Below, piece by piece: positions 1 through 6,678 of a DNA stretch of 12,807 nucleotides. Within the stretch, counting starts at the first letter, position 1, and every line of letters begins with the position of its first letter. The DNA is from an uncultured Oribacterium sp. (lineage in GTDB: Bacteria > Bacillota > Clostridia > Lachnospirales > Lachnospiraceae). The notes below the pieces were generated by a model that worked only from the letters and a program-made list of their open reading frames with translations, ran no database searches and had not been told where the DNA came from. Both the position numbers and the translations under genes were made by a program. The stretch spans positions 1 through 12,807 of the forward strand of contig CALHIC010000571.1 of assembly GCA_938030845.1 (NCBI GenBank). The letters are read 5' to 3'.

Positions 1-457
1 ACTGACGGATAGGGGTGAAATTGTGCTTTCCGCAGCTGGGACAGGGTACTTCATGGGAGCTAATGAAGTTCTCCATCTCTTCCTTGGACCAGGCATCCAC
101 GGATCCCTCCAAAGGAATATTGTGACTTTCGCAGAAGTCTTCAATTACCTTGTCCGCACGAAAACGCTCACGACACTCCTTACAATCCATTAAAGGATCG
201 GAAAAGCCTGCCAAATGTCCGGATGCCACCCAGGTTTCCGGGTTCATCAGAATGGCACAGTCAATACCTACATTGTACTTGGATTCCTGAACGAACTTCT
301 TCCACCAAGCCTTTTTGATATTGTTCTTTAACTCTACCCCTAAATTTCCATAGTCCCAGGTATTTGCAAGCCCACCATAAATTTCAGATCCCGGATATAC
401 AAATCCTCTGGTTTTTGCTAATGACACAATGGTGTCCATGGTATAATTTTTTGGCAT
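1..457 (-). CDS. glyS: Glycyl-tRNA synthetase, dimeric (GlyQS) type, N-terminal part
   Basis: Class II aminoacyl-tRNA synthetase that charges tRNA-Gly with glycine in the cytoplasm. The first 152 codons are visible and the gene runs off the left edge. The N-terminus shows the hallmark stretch GFVYPGSEIYGG (residues 19-30), then ANTWDYGNLGVELKNN (about 32-47) and KAWW, which is the motif 1 region of the single-chain alpha2 enzyme and not of the two-gene GlyQ/GlyS enzyme. Two CxxC pairs (DCKEC near residue 95 and CPSCG near 143) fit the inserted zinc-binding region of this family. The ATG at 457 follows a GGAGAG ribosome site about seven bases upstream. The gene lies downstream of era and recO, a common Bacillota order, but has its own promoter. 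No T-box leader is present. The identification is firm; only the incompleteness is a limit. Confidence 0.96.
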   Translation of the reverse strand, partial: MPKNYTMDTIVSLAKTRGFVYPGSEIYGGLANTWDYGNLGVELKNNIKKAWWKKFVQESKYNVGIDCAILMNPETWVASGHLAGFSDPLMDCKECRERFRADKVIEDFCESHNIPLEGSVDAWSKEEMENFISSHEVPCPSCGKHNFTPIRQ

Positions 458-515
458 TTTTCTCTCTCCAGTCTATTTCTGCTTTCCCCAACGTTTCCTT
501 TTACTTCTTCCATCC

Positions 516-544
516 TACAAAGACTCTTCTCCTTATTCTTTGTA
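516..544 (-). other. Small hairpin in the glyS leader
   Basis: An 8-bp perfect inverted repeat (516-523 with 537-544) surrounds a 13-base loop. On the glyS transcript the loop is purine-rich and contains AAGGAGAAGAG. No T-run follows it, so it is not an intrinsic terminator. It lies about 60 bases upstream of the glyS start. A regulatory role is only a possibility. Confidence 0.35.
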
Positions 545-556
545 AAATTACCTTTT

Positions 557-585
557 ATTATACATCAAGCCGGAGGTCTTTGGAA
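557..585 (-). promoter_or_regulatory. Probable sigma-A promoter of glyS
   Basis: On the minus strand a perfect TATAAT (-10, 562-557) lies 17 bases downstream of TTCCAA (-35, 585-580), which matches the consensus at only three positions. Transcription would start near 550, giving a leader of about 93 bases before the ATG at 457. The location just after the recO terminator supports the call. The weak -35 suggests moderate strength or help from another element. Confidence 0.6.
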
Positions 586-636
586 TATCCACAGCCCATC
601 CCCGAGTAAACTTATTTAAATACCCTATAAATAATA

Positions 637-674
637 GCTTTTTTAAATATAAAATGGCTTTTTTAAATATAAAA
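637..674. repeat. Tandem duplication of an AT-rich 18-mer, 20-bp period
   Basis: The 18-mer GCTTTTTTAAATATAAAA occurs at 637-654 and again, identical, at 657-674. It lies between the recO terminator hairpin and the glyS promoter. On the glyS strand it reads as A/T tracts centred about 70-110 bases upstream of the probable transcription start. It could act as an UP-like AT-rich element or be a simple slippage duplication. Confidence 0.75.
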
Positions 675-716
675 CAAGCCTGAAACTTGAGATATGAATT
701 CCTCAAGTTTCAGACC
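671..716 (-). terminator. Intrinsic terminator after recO
   Basis: A perfect 12-bp inverted repeat (680-691 with 702-713, 10-base loop) is extended by a G-C pair and two wobble pairs on the minus strand. It is followed there by TTGTTTTAT. The plus-strand side has no useful T-run, so the signal points leftward. It sits about 50 bases after the recO stop codon and probably ends the long ireB-to-recO transcript. Confidence 0.75.
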
Positions 717-766
717 GTCTTTGCGATATTTCCCGGATTATTTTATTTTTTGCAGTCCTATAAAAA

Positions 767-1417
767 TCAAGCGCCTAGACTTTTTAAAATTCTAAGGCTT
801 TGAAATTGTTTGGGAAAGCTTTCTTTACAAAGATAATCCACATTTTGAGAAAAGGATAGAAGGGTTCCCTCCTCCAAGGTAAAGGTATAGAGTCTTCCCA
901 AGGGTGCGGCCAGAACATGATGCCAGGCCTCCTGCACCGACTTTCCGGAGGGCAGTGGCGGCTCCTCCGTGTATTCCCCCTCCAGCATCAACATACGAAG
1001 CTCAAAAATCCTTCTTACCAATTCATTTTTCAAGCCCTTATGTAAGAGTGCTTTGAGGGAAAGGTAAAGAAGCTCCACCATTTGGGTCGCCTCCAGATTT
1101 TCCTGGGCCACCAGCTCCGCCAGCTCTAAAAAATAGGCGGCATAGCAGGCCTTTTCCAAATCCTTTGCAATCTCTTCAAAATAGGCATCCACCTCTACGG
1201 AACGAAGGGTGTACCCTGCTTTTCCTTCCCGTAAATGAAATTTTCCGAAGACAAAGCTACGGCTCCCTGCTAAAAGAGGAGAGTTGGGACGTTTTGCCCC
1301 ACTGGCCCAAACCGTCATTTTCCCCCTCTCCATGGTGAGAAGCTGTAATCGCTTGTCAAACTCCCTTAAGCTGTGCTCTGACAGCACCACCCCCCGGAGA
1401 ACAATTTCCTCTTTCAC
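767..1417 (-). CDS. recO: DNA repair protein RecO
   Basis: RecO binds single-stranded DNA and helps RecR and RecF load RecA onto SSB-covered gaps, with strand-annealing activity in recombinational repair. The N-terminal OB-fold is recognisable: GVVLSEHSLREFDKR (about 9-23), LLTMERGKMTVWASGAKRP (about 26-44), then the LLAGSRSFVFGKFHL strand region. A helical C-terminal part follows (CYAAYFLELAELV, LLYLSLKALL, ELVRRIFELRML). At 216 residues it is shorter than the usual 240-250. The CxxC-type zinc site found in many RecO proteins is absent: the only cysteines are two isolated ones, near residues 91 and 197. Era precedes it, as is common in Bacillota, after a 126-base spacer that carries degenerate repeats. 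The ATG is preceded by purine-rich sequence but no perfect ribosome site. The family call is firm. Confidence 0.9.
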   Translation of the reverse strand: MKEEIVLRGVVLSEHSLREFDKRLQLLTMERGKMTVWASGAKRPNSPLLAGSRSFVFGKFHLREGKAGYTLRSVEVDAYFEEIAKDLEKACYAAYFLELAELVAQENLEATQMVELLYLSLKALLHKGLKNELVRRIFELRMLMLEGEYTEEPPLPSGKSVQEAWHHVLAAPLGRLYTFTLEEGTLLSFSQNVDYLCKESFPKQFQSLRILKSLGA

Positions 1418-1423
1418 TGACCC

Positions 1424-1479
1424 CTTCTACTTTCCTAAAAAGACTTTCTACTCTCCTAAAACTGCTTTCCTAAAACTGC
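1424..1479. repeat. Degenerate tandem repeat, about 21 bp, upstream of recO
   Basis: Three units lie end to end: 1424-1444 and 1445-1465 (21 bases each, about 16 of 21 positions shared) and a shortened 14-base unit at 1466-1479. The core TCCTAAAA is kept in all three. On the recO strand each unit contains TTTTAGGA, a Shine-Dalgarno-like AGGA core. The array begins only seven bases upstream of the recO start. Confidence 0.65.
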
Positions 1480-1543
1480 CTTTCTTAACTAAGCTCATCC
1501 TTGAAAACGCAATCTCTCGGATTTTTCTATCCCGAAAATACCT

Positions 1544-2503
1544 TTATTTCTGCTCTCTATAACCGTACTCCCGAAGATATGCCGGATTTTCCCGCCAGTC
1601 CTTCCGGACCTTTACAAAAAGCTGCAGATTCACCTTGGCCTCCAAAAGACTTTCCATCTGAATTCTGGCACCGGTACCGATATTTTTCAGCATGGCGCCG
1701 CCCTTTCCGATAATGATGCCCTTGTGGCTGTCCTTTTCACAGACAATGGTGGCTTTCACATCCCAGATACCGTTTTTTCTCTCCCGCATGCTGTCCATCA
1801 GCACCGCAATACCATGGGGAATTTCCTTATCCAGCTTATATAGGGCCTGCTCCCGAATCAACTCCGCCGCAATCTCCCGCACCGGCTGATCCGTAATGGT
1901 TTCCTCGTCGTAGTAGCGAGGGCCATAGGGAAGCAAGTCAAAGAGAATGTCCTTTAACTCCTCCAAGCCCTGACTCTTATAGGCGGAAATTCCTACGATT
2001 GCGGCAAAGTCCAGCTCCTTTTCGTAGTCTTCCTTCTTTTTCAAAAAGGCATCTTCGCCCCCTAAGAGATCCAGCTTGTTTAAAACCAGAATAATCTTTC
2101 GCTTGCTATGCTTTAGAAGAGAAAGTATCTGCTCTTCCTTTTCTCCCTTTTGTTCGGTGGCATCCACGATATAGAGAACAAGATCTCCGTTTCCTAAAGC
2201 CTTTTCCGCCACGGATTCCATGTAAACGGATAGCTGGTTTTTTGCCTTGTGGATTCCGGGAGTATCGTGGAAAACGATTTGTCCCCTCTCCTCATCATAC
2301 ACCGCCATGATTTGATTTCTGGTGGTTTGGGGCTTTTTCGAAGTGATGGCCACCTTCTGTCCGATGAGGGCATTCAAAAGGGTGGACTTTCCCGCATTGG
2401 GAAGCCCTACAATGGAAACAAAGCCGGATTTCACCGGTCCTTCCTCTACTTTTACTTCTTCGCCTCTTTCCTTGGCAAAAAAATCATCAATTACAGATCC
2501 CAT
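1544..2503 (-). CDS. era: GTPase Era
   Basis: Era is an essential GTPase that binds the 3' end of 16S rRNA and assists 30S subunit maturation. All GTPase motifs are visible: G1 GLPNAGKST (33-41), switch I around QTTRN (59-63), G3 DTPG (80-83), G4 NKLD (142-145) and G5 SAYK (around 175). The C-terminal KH domain has HKGIIIGKGGAMLKNIG near residues 255-271 and ends in a basic tail. The chain is 319 residues against roughly 300 for the family, because of an acidic N-terminal extension of about 24 residues. A GGGAAGGGAG ribosome site seven bases before the ATG at 2503 supports that start. A GTG at 2434 with its own AGGAAGG would give the more usual N-terminus. It lies 55 bases after the M16C gene and upstream of recO. 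Confidence 0.97.
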   Translation of the reverse strand: MGSVIDDFFAKERGEEVKVEEGPVKSGFVSIVGLPNAGKSTLLNALIGQKVAITSKKPQTTRNQIMAVYDEERGQIVFHDTPGIHKAKNQLSVYMESVAEKALGNGDLVLYIVDATEQKGEKEEQILSLLKHSKRKIILVLNKLDLLGGEDAFLKKKEDYEKELDFAAIVGISAYKSQGLEELKDILFDLLPYGPRYYDEETITDQPVREIAAELIREQALYKLDKEIPHGIAVLMDSMRERKNGIWDVKATIVCEKDSHKGIIIGKGGAMLKNIGTGARIQMESLLEAKVNLQLFVKVRKDWRENPAYLREYGYREQK

Positions 2504-2558
2504 CGCTTTACTCCCTTCCCTTTCAGAACAAAAGCCTTATGTTTTTTATTCCCGTCTG

Positions 2559-5456
2559 TTAAATCTCTTCCAGCCTTTCAAAAGCAGCCTTGGCCTTTTC
2601 CAGCTCGCCCTTATTTCCGATGGCACAAAGTGCCTTTTCTTGGAAGGCTCTCTTGATATAAGCCGAAAGATTTCGAATATCCTTCTCCTCCACGTCTAAA
2701 AGTTCATCCCTTTCTCGCTGCAAGTCTTTCTTTGTAAGCTTGGAAAGATAACAACTTAATCCCAAGAGGAACTTGGTATAGGCGGACTTTGGCATATCCA
2801 ATTCGGAAATGGCTCCGATAACATATTTGTTTAACTCCAGTTCTGTGGCCTTGAAGTTTTCCAGATACTCTGCCACCTTACGATATTGCTCCAAGGTTCT
2901 TCGCACATGGGGATCCCTGTAGGAAACCATGAAGCTTTCTCCGTTTCGGCCAAAGCCGCACATAGCCCCATAGGCATTTCCCTGCTCTCGAATATTCTTC
3001 CAGAGGAAGTCATAGGACAAAATCACCTTTAAAACCTTCAGGCTTCCGGTATAGGGGTAAGCTTCCCCTTGGAAGGAACCTGCGGAGGCTACATAGTTCA
3101 CCTGAGAAGTGGTACTGAAGGCTTCCCTACGCTCTTTTTCCCCTTCGAACTTTGTTTCTCTCCAGTCTTCCTTTTCCGGAAAACGTCTTCCCAAGAAATC
3201 TGTAAGCTCTTTCTTTTCCTTCTCGAAAATGCCGATATCTCCCCCTGCTGCAAGGAGTAATCTTTCTCCACTAAAAATTTTCTTGGATAGGGCTGTAAGC
3301 TTTTCTCCTAAGGCCTTGGGATTCTTACGAAAATCCTCTTCCAGCTGTTCTAAGAAATGCAGATAGACAATTCCCTTAATCTGCTCCTGGAAATGAGAGC
3401 TTGGTGAGAATCCGGACATGGCACGAGTCACCGCATAGCTGTGGCCGGATCCCTCCAGACGCATTCTTTCTCTGGACTTGGCTTCCAGAAGAATCTCGGA
3501 AAGGCGCTTTTCCTCCTGATAAACCGTTCTAAACAGCATCTCCTCCAGATACTCTACCGCATTTTTTAATTCTCCCTGTAAAAGCTTGAAGTCCAGAGCC
3601 AAGACACCGGTGTACCGATCCTTTTCCACAAAATCCGGATAGGCTGTTAAATCCATGCTAAAGCCTCCGGTATGAAGATAAATCTCGGAATTCAAGTCCT
3701 GAAAACGATAATTTTCCGTATCCATATAGGCAAGACAGGTTCTTAAGAAGGAAAGGGTGGACAGTTCCTCCTCACTAAGTCCGTCGGTATGGAATTGCAG
3801 GCGAAGATACAGAACCCCCTTAGAGTCCCCCGGCACCAAAATCAACTTTCTGTCTCCAAGTCTTCCCTCCTGATAAGGGTAGGACTCCGCTTCCCGCTTG
3901 ATATCATTTCTGGAGAGTACCGGCAGAGTCTTTAAAGCTTCCTCTGTATTTCCTGTCTGCTGATATAGAGTAAGCTCCTCTTTTACTTTTTTGATCTGTT
4001 CTTTTTCTTCCGGAGAAAATGCCTGCCATCTGGCCTGAAGCTCCTCTGAAAGCTTCTTTTCCTTCTGCTCTGTCATCCCCTTCTTGGGCAATAAACGGAG
4101 GAGGGAAGAATGGGGATTGTTCAGGAAATTTTCCTTTAAGAGCTTTTCAAAATAGCCCTTTTCCACCTCTTCCATCAGCTCCTTGTAAAGAGCCTCCGCT
4201 TCCAGATAAAGCCAGGGCTTTCCTCCGTAGAGCCAGGAATCCAAAGCATTTAAGCTGTAAACCAGTCCCTTAGGGGTATTCCCGTAATCCGCCTCCTTGT
4301 ATTGGAAAGCATCATGGTGAATGGCCGCCAAGATGGTCTTATGGTCTAAACCATTTTCCGCAGCATCCAAAAAGCAATCCTGAATCATCTGTAGAAACTC
4401 TCCTGCTCTCTCTTCGGAAACATTCTTACTGATAACGGAAAAATAGTGTTGTAAAATGCCGTCGGAATAGCCTCCGAAAACATCCTCTCCCAAGCCTGCT
4501 TCCAGAAGCTTTTGCTTTAAAACCGCTCCGGGGCCGGAAAGCAGGGCATGATCCAGATAAGAAAATGCCATGGACTTCTTCGCATCCTGTCCTGCATCCA
4601 AAACAAAGTTGTAGGAAAGATAAGCTTTATTTTCGATACTATCCTTCTCCGAAATAGGATAGTACTGGCTTTCCTCCACCATTTTCCCGAAGGGCTGCTG
4701 CCGGGCAATTTCGGAATGGGGGGAAATTCTTTCAAAGTCCTGAAGATATGCCTCATCAATCCAATTTAATTTCTCCTCCATATTCATATCTCCATAAAGG
4801 ATAATGAAGGAATTGGATGGATGATAAGAGCGCTGATGGAAGGCCTTAAAGGCATCATACGTTAATTTCGGAATGTCCTCCGGATCTCCCCCTGACTCAT
4901 TGCCGTAGCTGGTATCCGGGAAAAGGGAATGGAAGGTATAGCGTTCCAGTACGGACTCCGGGTCGGAAAATGCGCCCCGCATCTCGTTATAGACTACACC
5001 GCTATAGCATAGCTTTCCCTCCTTATTCAGGGTATAGTGCCAGCCCTCCTGCAAAAAGGTCTTGTAGTTTTCCAAACAGTTTGGATGAAAAACCGCATCC
5101 AAATATACATCCATAAGATTTTGGAAGTCCTTGTCATTCTGAGAAGCCACCGGATAAACGGTTTTGTCCGGATAGGTCATGGCATTCAAAAAGGTCTTTA
5201 AGGAGCCCTTCACCAGCTCCACAAAGGGATCCTTTAAGGGGAACTTCTTGGAACCGCAAAGCACGGAATGCTCTGTAATATGAGCCACTCCGGTGGAATC
5301 CTCCGCAGGGGTACGAAAGGCAATACTAAAGACCTTGTTGTCATCCTTATTCTCCAAGCATAAAACCTTAGCGCCGGTCTTCTTATGCTCATACACCCGG
5401 GCCATGGTTTCCAGCTCTTTAATCTCTTTTTCTTCTATAAACTGATATGCCTTCAT
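2559..5456 (-). CDS. M16C zinc metallopeptidase (presequence protease/insulinase family)
   Basis: Large clamshell zinc peptidase of family M16C, related to mitochondrial/plastid PreP and falcilysin, which degrade unfolded peptides. The inverted zinc motif HxxEH is HITEH at residues 59-63. The third zinc ligand is probably E158 in VVYNEMRGAFSDP. An M16C-associated middle domain follows, and the C-terminal half carries the REQGNAYGAMCGFGR stretch that helps bind substrate. At 965 residues it has the full family length and looks intact. There is no signal peptide, so it is probably cytoplasmic. The start is ambiguous: ATG at 5456 is chosen, but an adjacent TTG at 5459 is better spaced from the AGAAAGGAATAGA ribosome block, which is identical to the block upstream of rnj. 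The 116-base gap before it contains a 23-bp tandem repeat. The physiological substrate is not evident from context. Confidence 0.93.
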   Translation of the reverse strand: MKAYQFIEEKEIKELETMARVYEHKKTGAKVLCLENKDDNKVFSIAFRTPAEDSTGVAHITEHSVLCGSKKFPLKDPFVELVKGSLKTFLNAMTYPDKTVYPVASQNDKDFQNLMDVYLDAVFHPNCLENYKTFLQEGWHYTLNKEGKLCYSGVVYNEMRGAFSDPESVLERYTFHSLFPDTSYGNESGGDPEDIPKLTYDAFKAFHQRSYHPSNSFIILYGDMNMEEKLNWIDEAYLQDFERISPHSEIARQQPFGKMVEESQYYPISEKDSIENKAYLSYNFVLDAGQDAKKSMAFSYLDHALLSGPGAVLKQKLLEAGLGEDVFGGYSDGILQHYFSVISKNVSEERAGEFLQMIQDCFLDAAENGLDHKTILAAIHHDAFQYKEADYGNTPKGLVYSLNALDSWLYGGKPWLYLEAEALYKELMEEVEKGYFEKLLKENFLNNPHSSLLRLLPKKGMTEQKEKKLSEELQARWQAFSPEEKEQIKKVKEELTLYQQTGNTEEALKTLPVLSRNDIKREAESYPYQEGRLGDRKLILVPGDSKGVLYLRLQFHTDGLSEEELSTLSFLRTCLAYMDTENYRFQDLNSEIYLHTGGFSMDLTAYPDFVEKDRYTGVLALDFKLLQGELKNAVEYLEEMLFRTVYQEEKRLSEILLEAKSRERMRLEGSGHSYAVTRAMSGFSPSSHFQEQIKGIVYLHFLEQLEEDFRKNPKALGEKLTALSKKIFSGERLLLAAGGDIGIFEKEKKELTDFLGRRFPEKEDWRETKFEGEKERREAFSTTSQVNYVASAGSFQGEAYPYTGSLKVLKVILSYDFLWKNIREQGNAYGAMCGFGRNGESFMVSYRDPHVRRTLEQYRKVAEYLENFKATELELNKYVIGAISELDMPKSAYTKFLLGLSCYLSKLTKKDLQRERDELLDVEEKDIRNLSAYIKRAFQEKALCAIGNKGELEKAKAAFERLEEI

Positions 5457-5505
5457 CAAAATATCTATTCCTTTCTAAACTACCGAATTTTTCCCTGATC
5501 TGTCT

Positions 5506-5597
5506 ATAGCTTACAGTAAAGCCTTTCTACAGCTCATGGCAAAGCCTTTCTACAGTTTTTGGTAAAGCCTATTTACAGCTTATGGCAAAGCCTTTCT
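5506..5597. repeat. Four tandem copies of a 23-bp unit, spanning a stop codon
   Basis: Contiguous copies lie at 5506-5528, 5529-5551, 5552-5574 and 5575-5597. Copies at 5529 and 5575 differ at one of 23 positions; the outer left copy keeps about 18 of 23. The core AAAGCCT is kept in all. The rightmost copy encodes the last residues and stop of the DUF218 gene (RLCHKL then TAA). On the minus strand every copy can be read as R-L-[CY]-x-[KE]-L followed by TAA or TAG. The array fills most of the gap before the M16C gene. Confidence 0.9.
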
Positions 5598-6562
5598 CCG
5601 AAGAGGAACAGGGCCTCTCGAAAGTAAAGATGCGGCCTTAGCGCAGGGTCTTCTACCGAGGGAAAGCCCACAATACTGACTTTCTGTGAAGCTTCCACCT
5701 TCCCTTCCTCTCTCTGCTTTTTTAGAGCCTGTTCCGCAAAATGGCTGGCTCTGAATATCTGATACTGGGAACTCACAATGCCGATTCTGATCTCCTTATC
5801 GGCTGAATCCTCCCTGCTCTCCGGCCCTTCGGATGTCTCTGTTTCAAGCCCTTCCTCCGAATCAAAAATCTCATCCGAATCCAAGTCCTCTTCATAGTCC
5901 ACAACTTGATTTTCCTGGGCTGCCAATCTTTTCCGGACTTCTTCCCGACGCTTTTGTCGAAGATCCTCTTGCGCCTCGGAGCCTTCCTGATTCTGCTCCC
6001 CTTGGAAAATGCTTTCTATTCCGTAGGAAAGCTTTTGCTCCGTAGTTTTAGAGTAAAACTCCATCAGCATAGCATCGGCGGGAATCCCCATCTTCAGCAT
6101 ACTTTGGTACATCACGCTGGCTTCCGCACTGGCACTGTTCCTTCCCCTACCGCCGGAAAGCACAATGGTTGCGGAAGGATTCTCCTGATAGCATAAATCC
6201 GCTCTTTCCAGGCGGTTTTGAAGGAGTGGAGTAATCTTATTGTTTTCCAATTCCGAACCCACCACCAAAATATAAGAAAGGGGATCCTTCCACTGTCCAT
6301 AGCGATATTGGCTTAAATACCCGATAAGATAAGTGAAAAGCAGGAAAAATATGCAATAACTGCTTAAGCAAAAAATTCGAAAGCGAAAAAACAAGGGTTT
6401 CTTTCGTAAACGCTCCGGTGCCTTATAGACAAAGGCCATCAGGAGATGAATGGCTCCCAAAAGAAGCCAAATCCAAAGAAAGGAAAGGTAGGAAGCGGTG
6501 GTCCATAAAAAGCCAAAGTAAAGAAAACATCCTAAGGCTAATATTAAAAATACAATTCCCAT
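5573..6562 (-). CDS. DUF218/YdcF-like membrane protein with an acidic insertion
   Basis: Three hydrophobic N-terminal segments (about 3-20, 24-45, 61-83) anchor a DUF218 domain. Its opening strand is SYILVVGSEL (96-105), then TPLLQNRLERA (111-121), ATIVLSGGRG with SAEASVMYQ (131-152), MGIPADAMLMEFYSKTTEQKLSYG (158-181) and IGIVSSQYQIFRASHFAEQAL (260-280). These match the family order, including the LSGG and late SSQYxxFRA motifs. DUF218 proteins such as SanA, YdcF and ElyC are linked to the envelope or bind nucleotide-like ligands, but their reactions are largely unknown. Between KLSYGIESIF and RIGIV, residues about 187-257 form a very acidic, low-complexity insertion. The start is supported by AAAGGAG five bases before the ATG. 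The stop lies inside a tandem repeat. The substrate is unknown. Confidence 0.85.
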   Translation of the reverse strand: MGIVFLILALGCFLYFGFLWTTASYLSFLWIWLLLGAIHLLMAFVYKAPERLRKKPLFFRFRIFCLSSYCIFFLLFTYLIGYLSQYRYGQWKDPLSYILVVGSELENNKITPLLQNRLERADLCYQENPSATIVLSGGRGRNSASAEASVMYQSMLKMGIPADAMLMEFYSKTTEQKLSYGIESIFQGEQNQEGSEAQEDLRQKRREEVRKRLAAQENQVVDYEEDLDSDEIFDSEEGLETETSEGPESREDSADKEIRIGIVSSQYQIFRASHFAEQALKKQREEGKVEASQKVSIVGFPSVEDPALRPHLYFREALFLFGERLCHKL

Positions 6563-6615
6563 ATCTTCTCCTTTCCCGATTTTCTCCTGAAAATTCTTTC
6601 TCCTTTAGAAGACTT

Positions 6616-6678
6616 TTCTCTTTATATAGACGGTTCTCTTTATTGTGGTTTTCTCTTTAATGGAGTTTTCTTTATTTG
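6616..6678. repeat. Degenerate 17-18 bp tandem repeat at the trhP stop codon
   Basis: Units begin at 6616, 6634 and 6651 with the shared core TTCTCTTTA, and a partial unit begins at 6668. The partial unit covers the trhP stop codon (6672-6674). On the minus strand the units read TAAAGAGAA, and further looser purine-rich units containing AGGAGAA continue to the ribosome site of the DUF218 gene at about 6568. Spacers between cores diverge, so only the core is well conserved. Confidence 0.6.

Larger units (their letters stand above)
458..766. other. Intergenic region between recO and glyS
   Basis: This 309-base AT-rich gap holds, in the direction of transcription, the recO terminator (716-671), a duplicated AT-rich 18-mer (674-637), a sigma-A-like promoter (585-557) and a glyS leader of about 90 bases with one small hairpin (544-516). 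The open frames that cross it on the plus strand have no ribosome site and no recognisable protein. I see no RNA gene in it. Confidence 0.7.

Noticed and set aside
458..560. Possible T-box riboswitch for glyS
   Set aside because: The leader is too short and contains neither the conserved T-box sequence nor a terminator.
364..609. Plus-strand open frames across the window (for example 364-609, 2249-2656, 10510-10854, 10845-11198)
   Set aside because: They run antisense to well-identified genes or over spacers, lack ribosome sites and encode no recognisable protein family.
5506..5597. Possible CRISPR array
   Set aside because: The 23-bp units are directly adjacent with no spacers and diverge from each other, and no cas genes are nearby.
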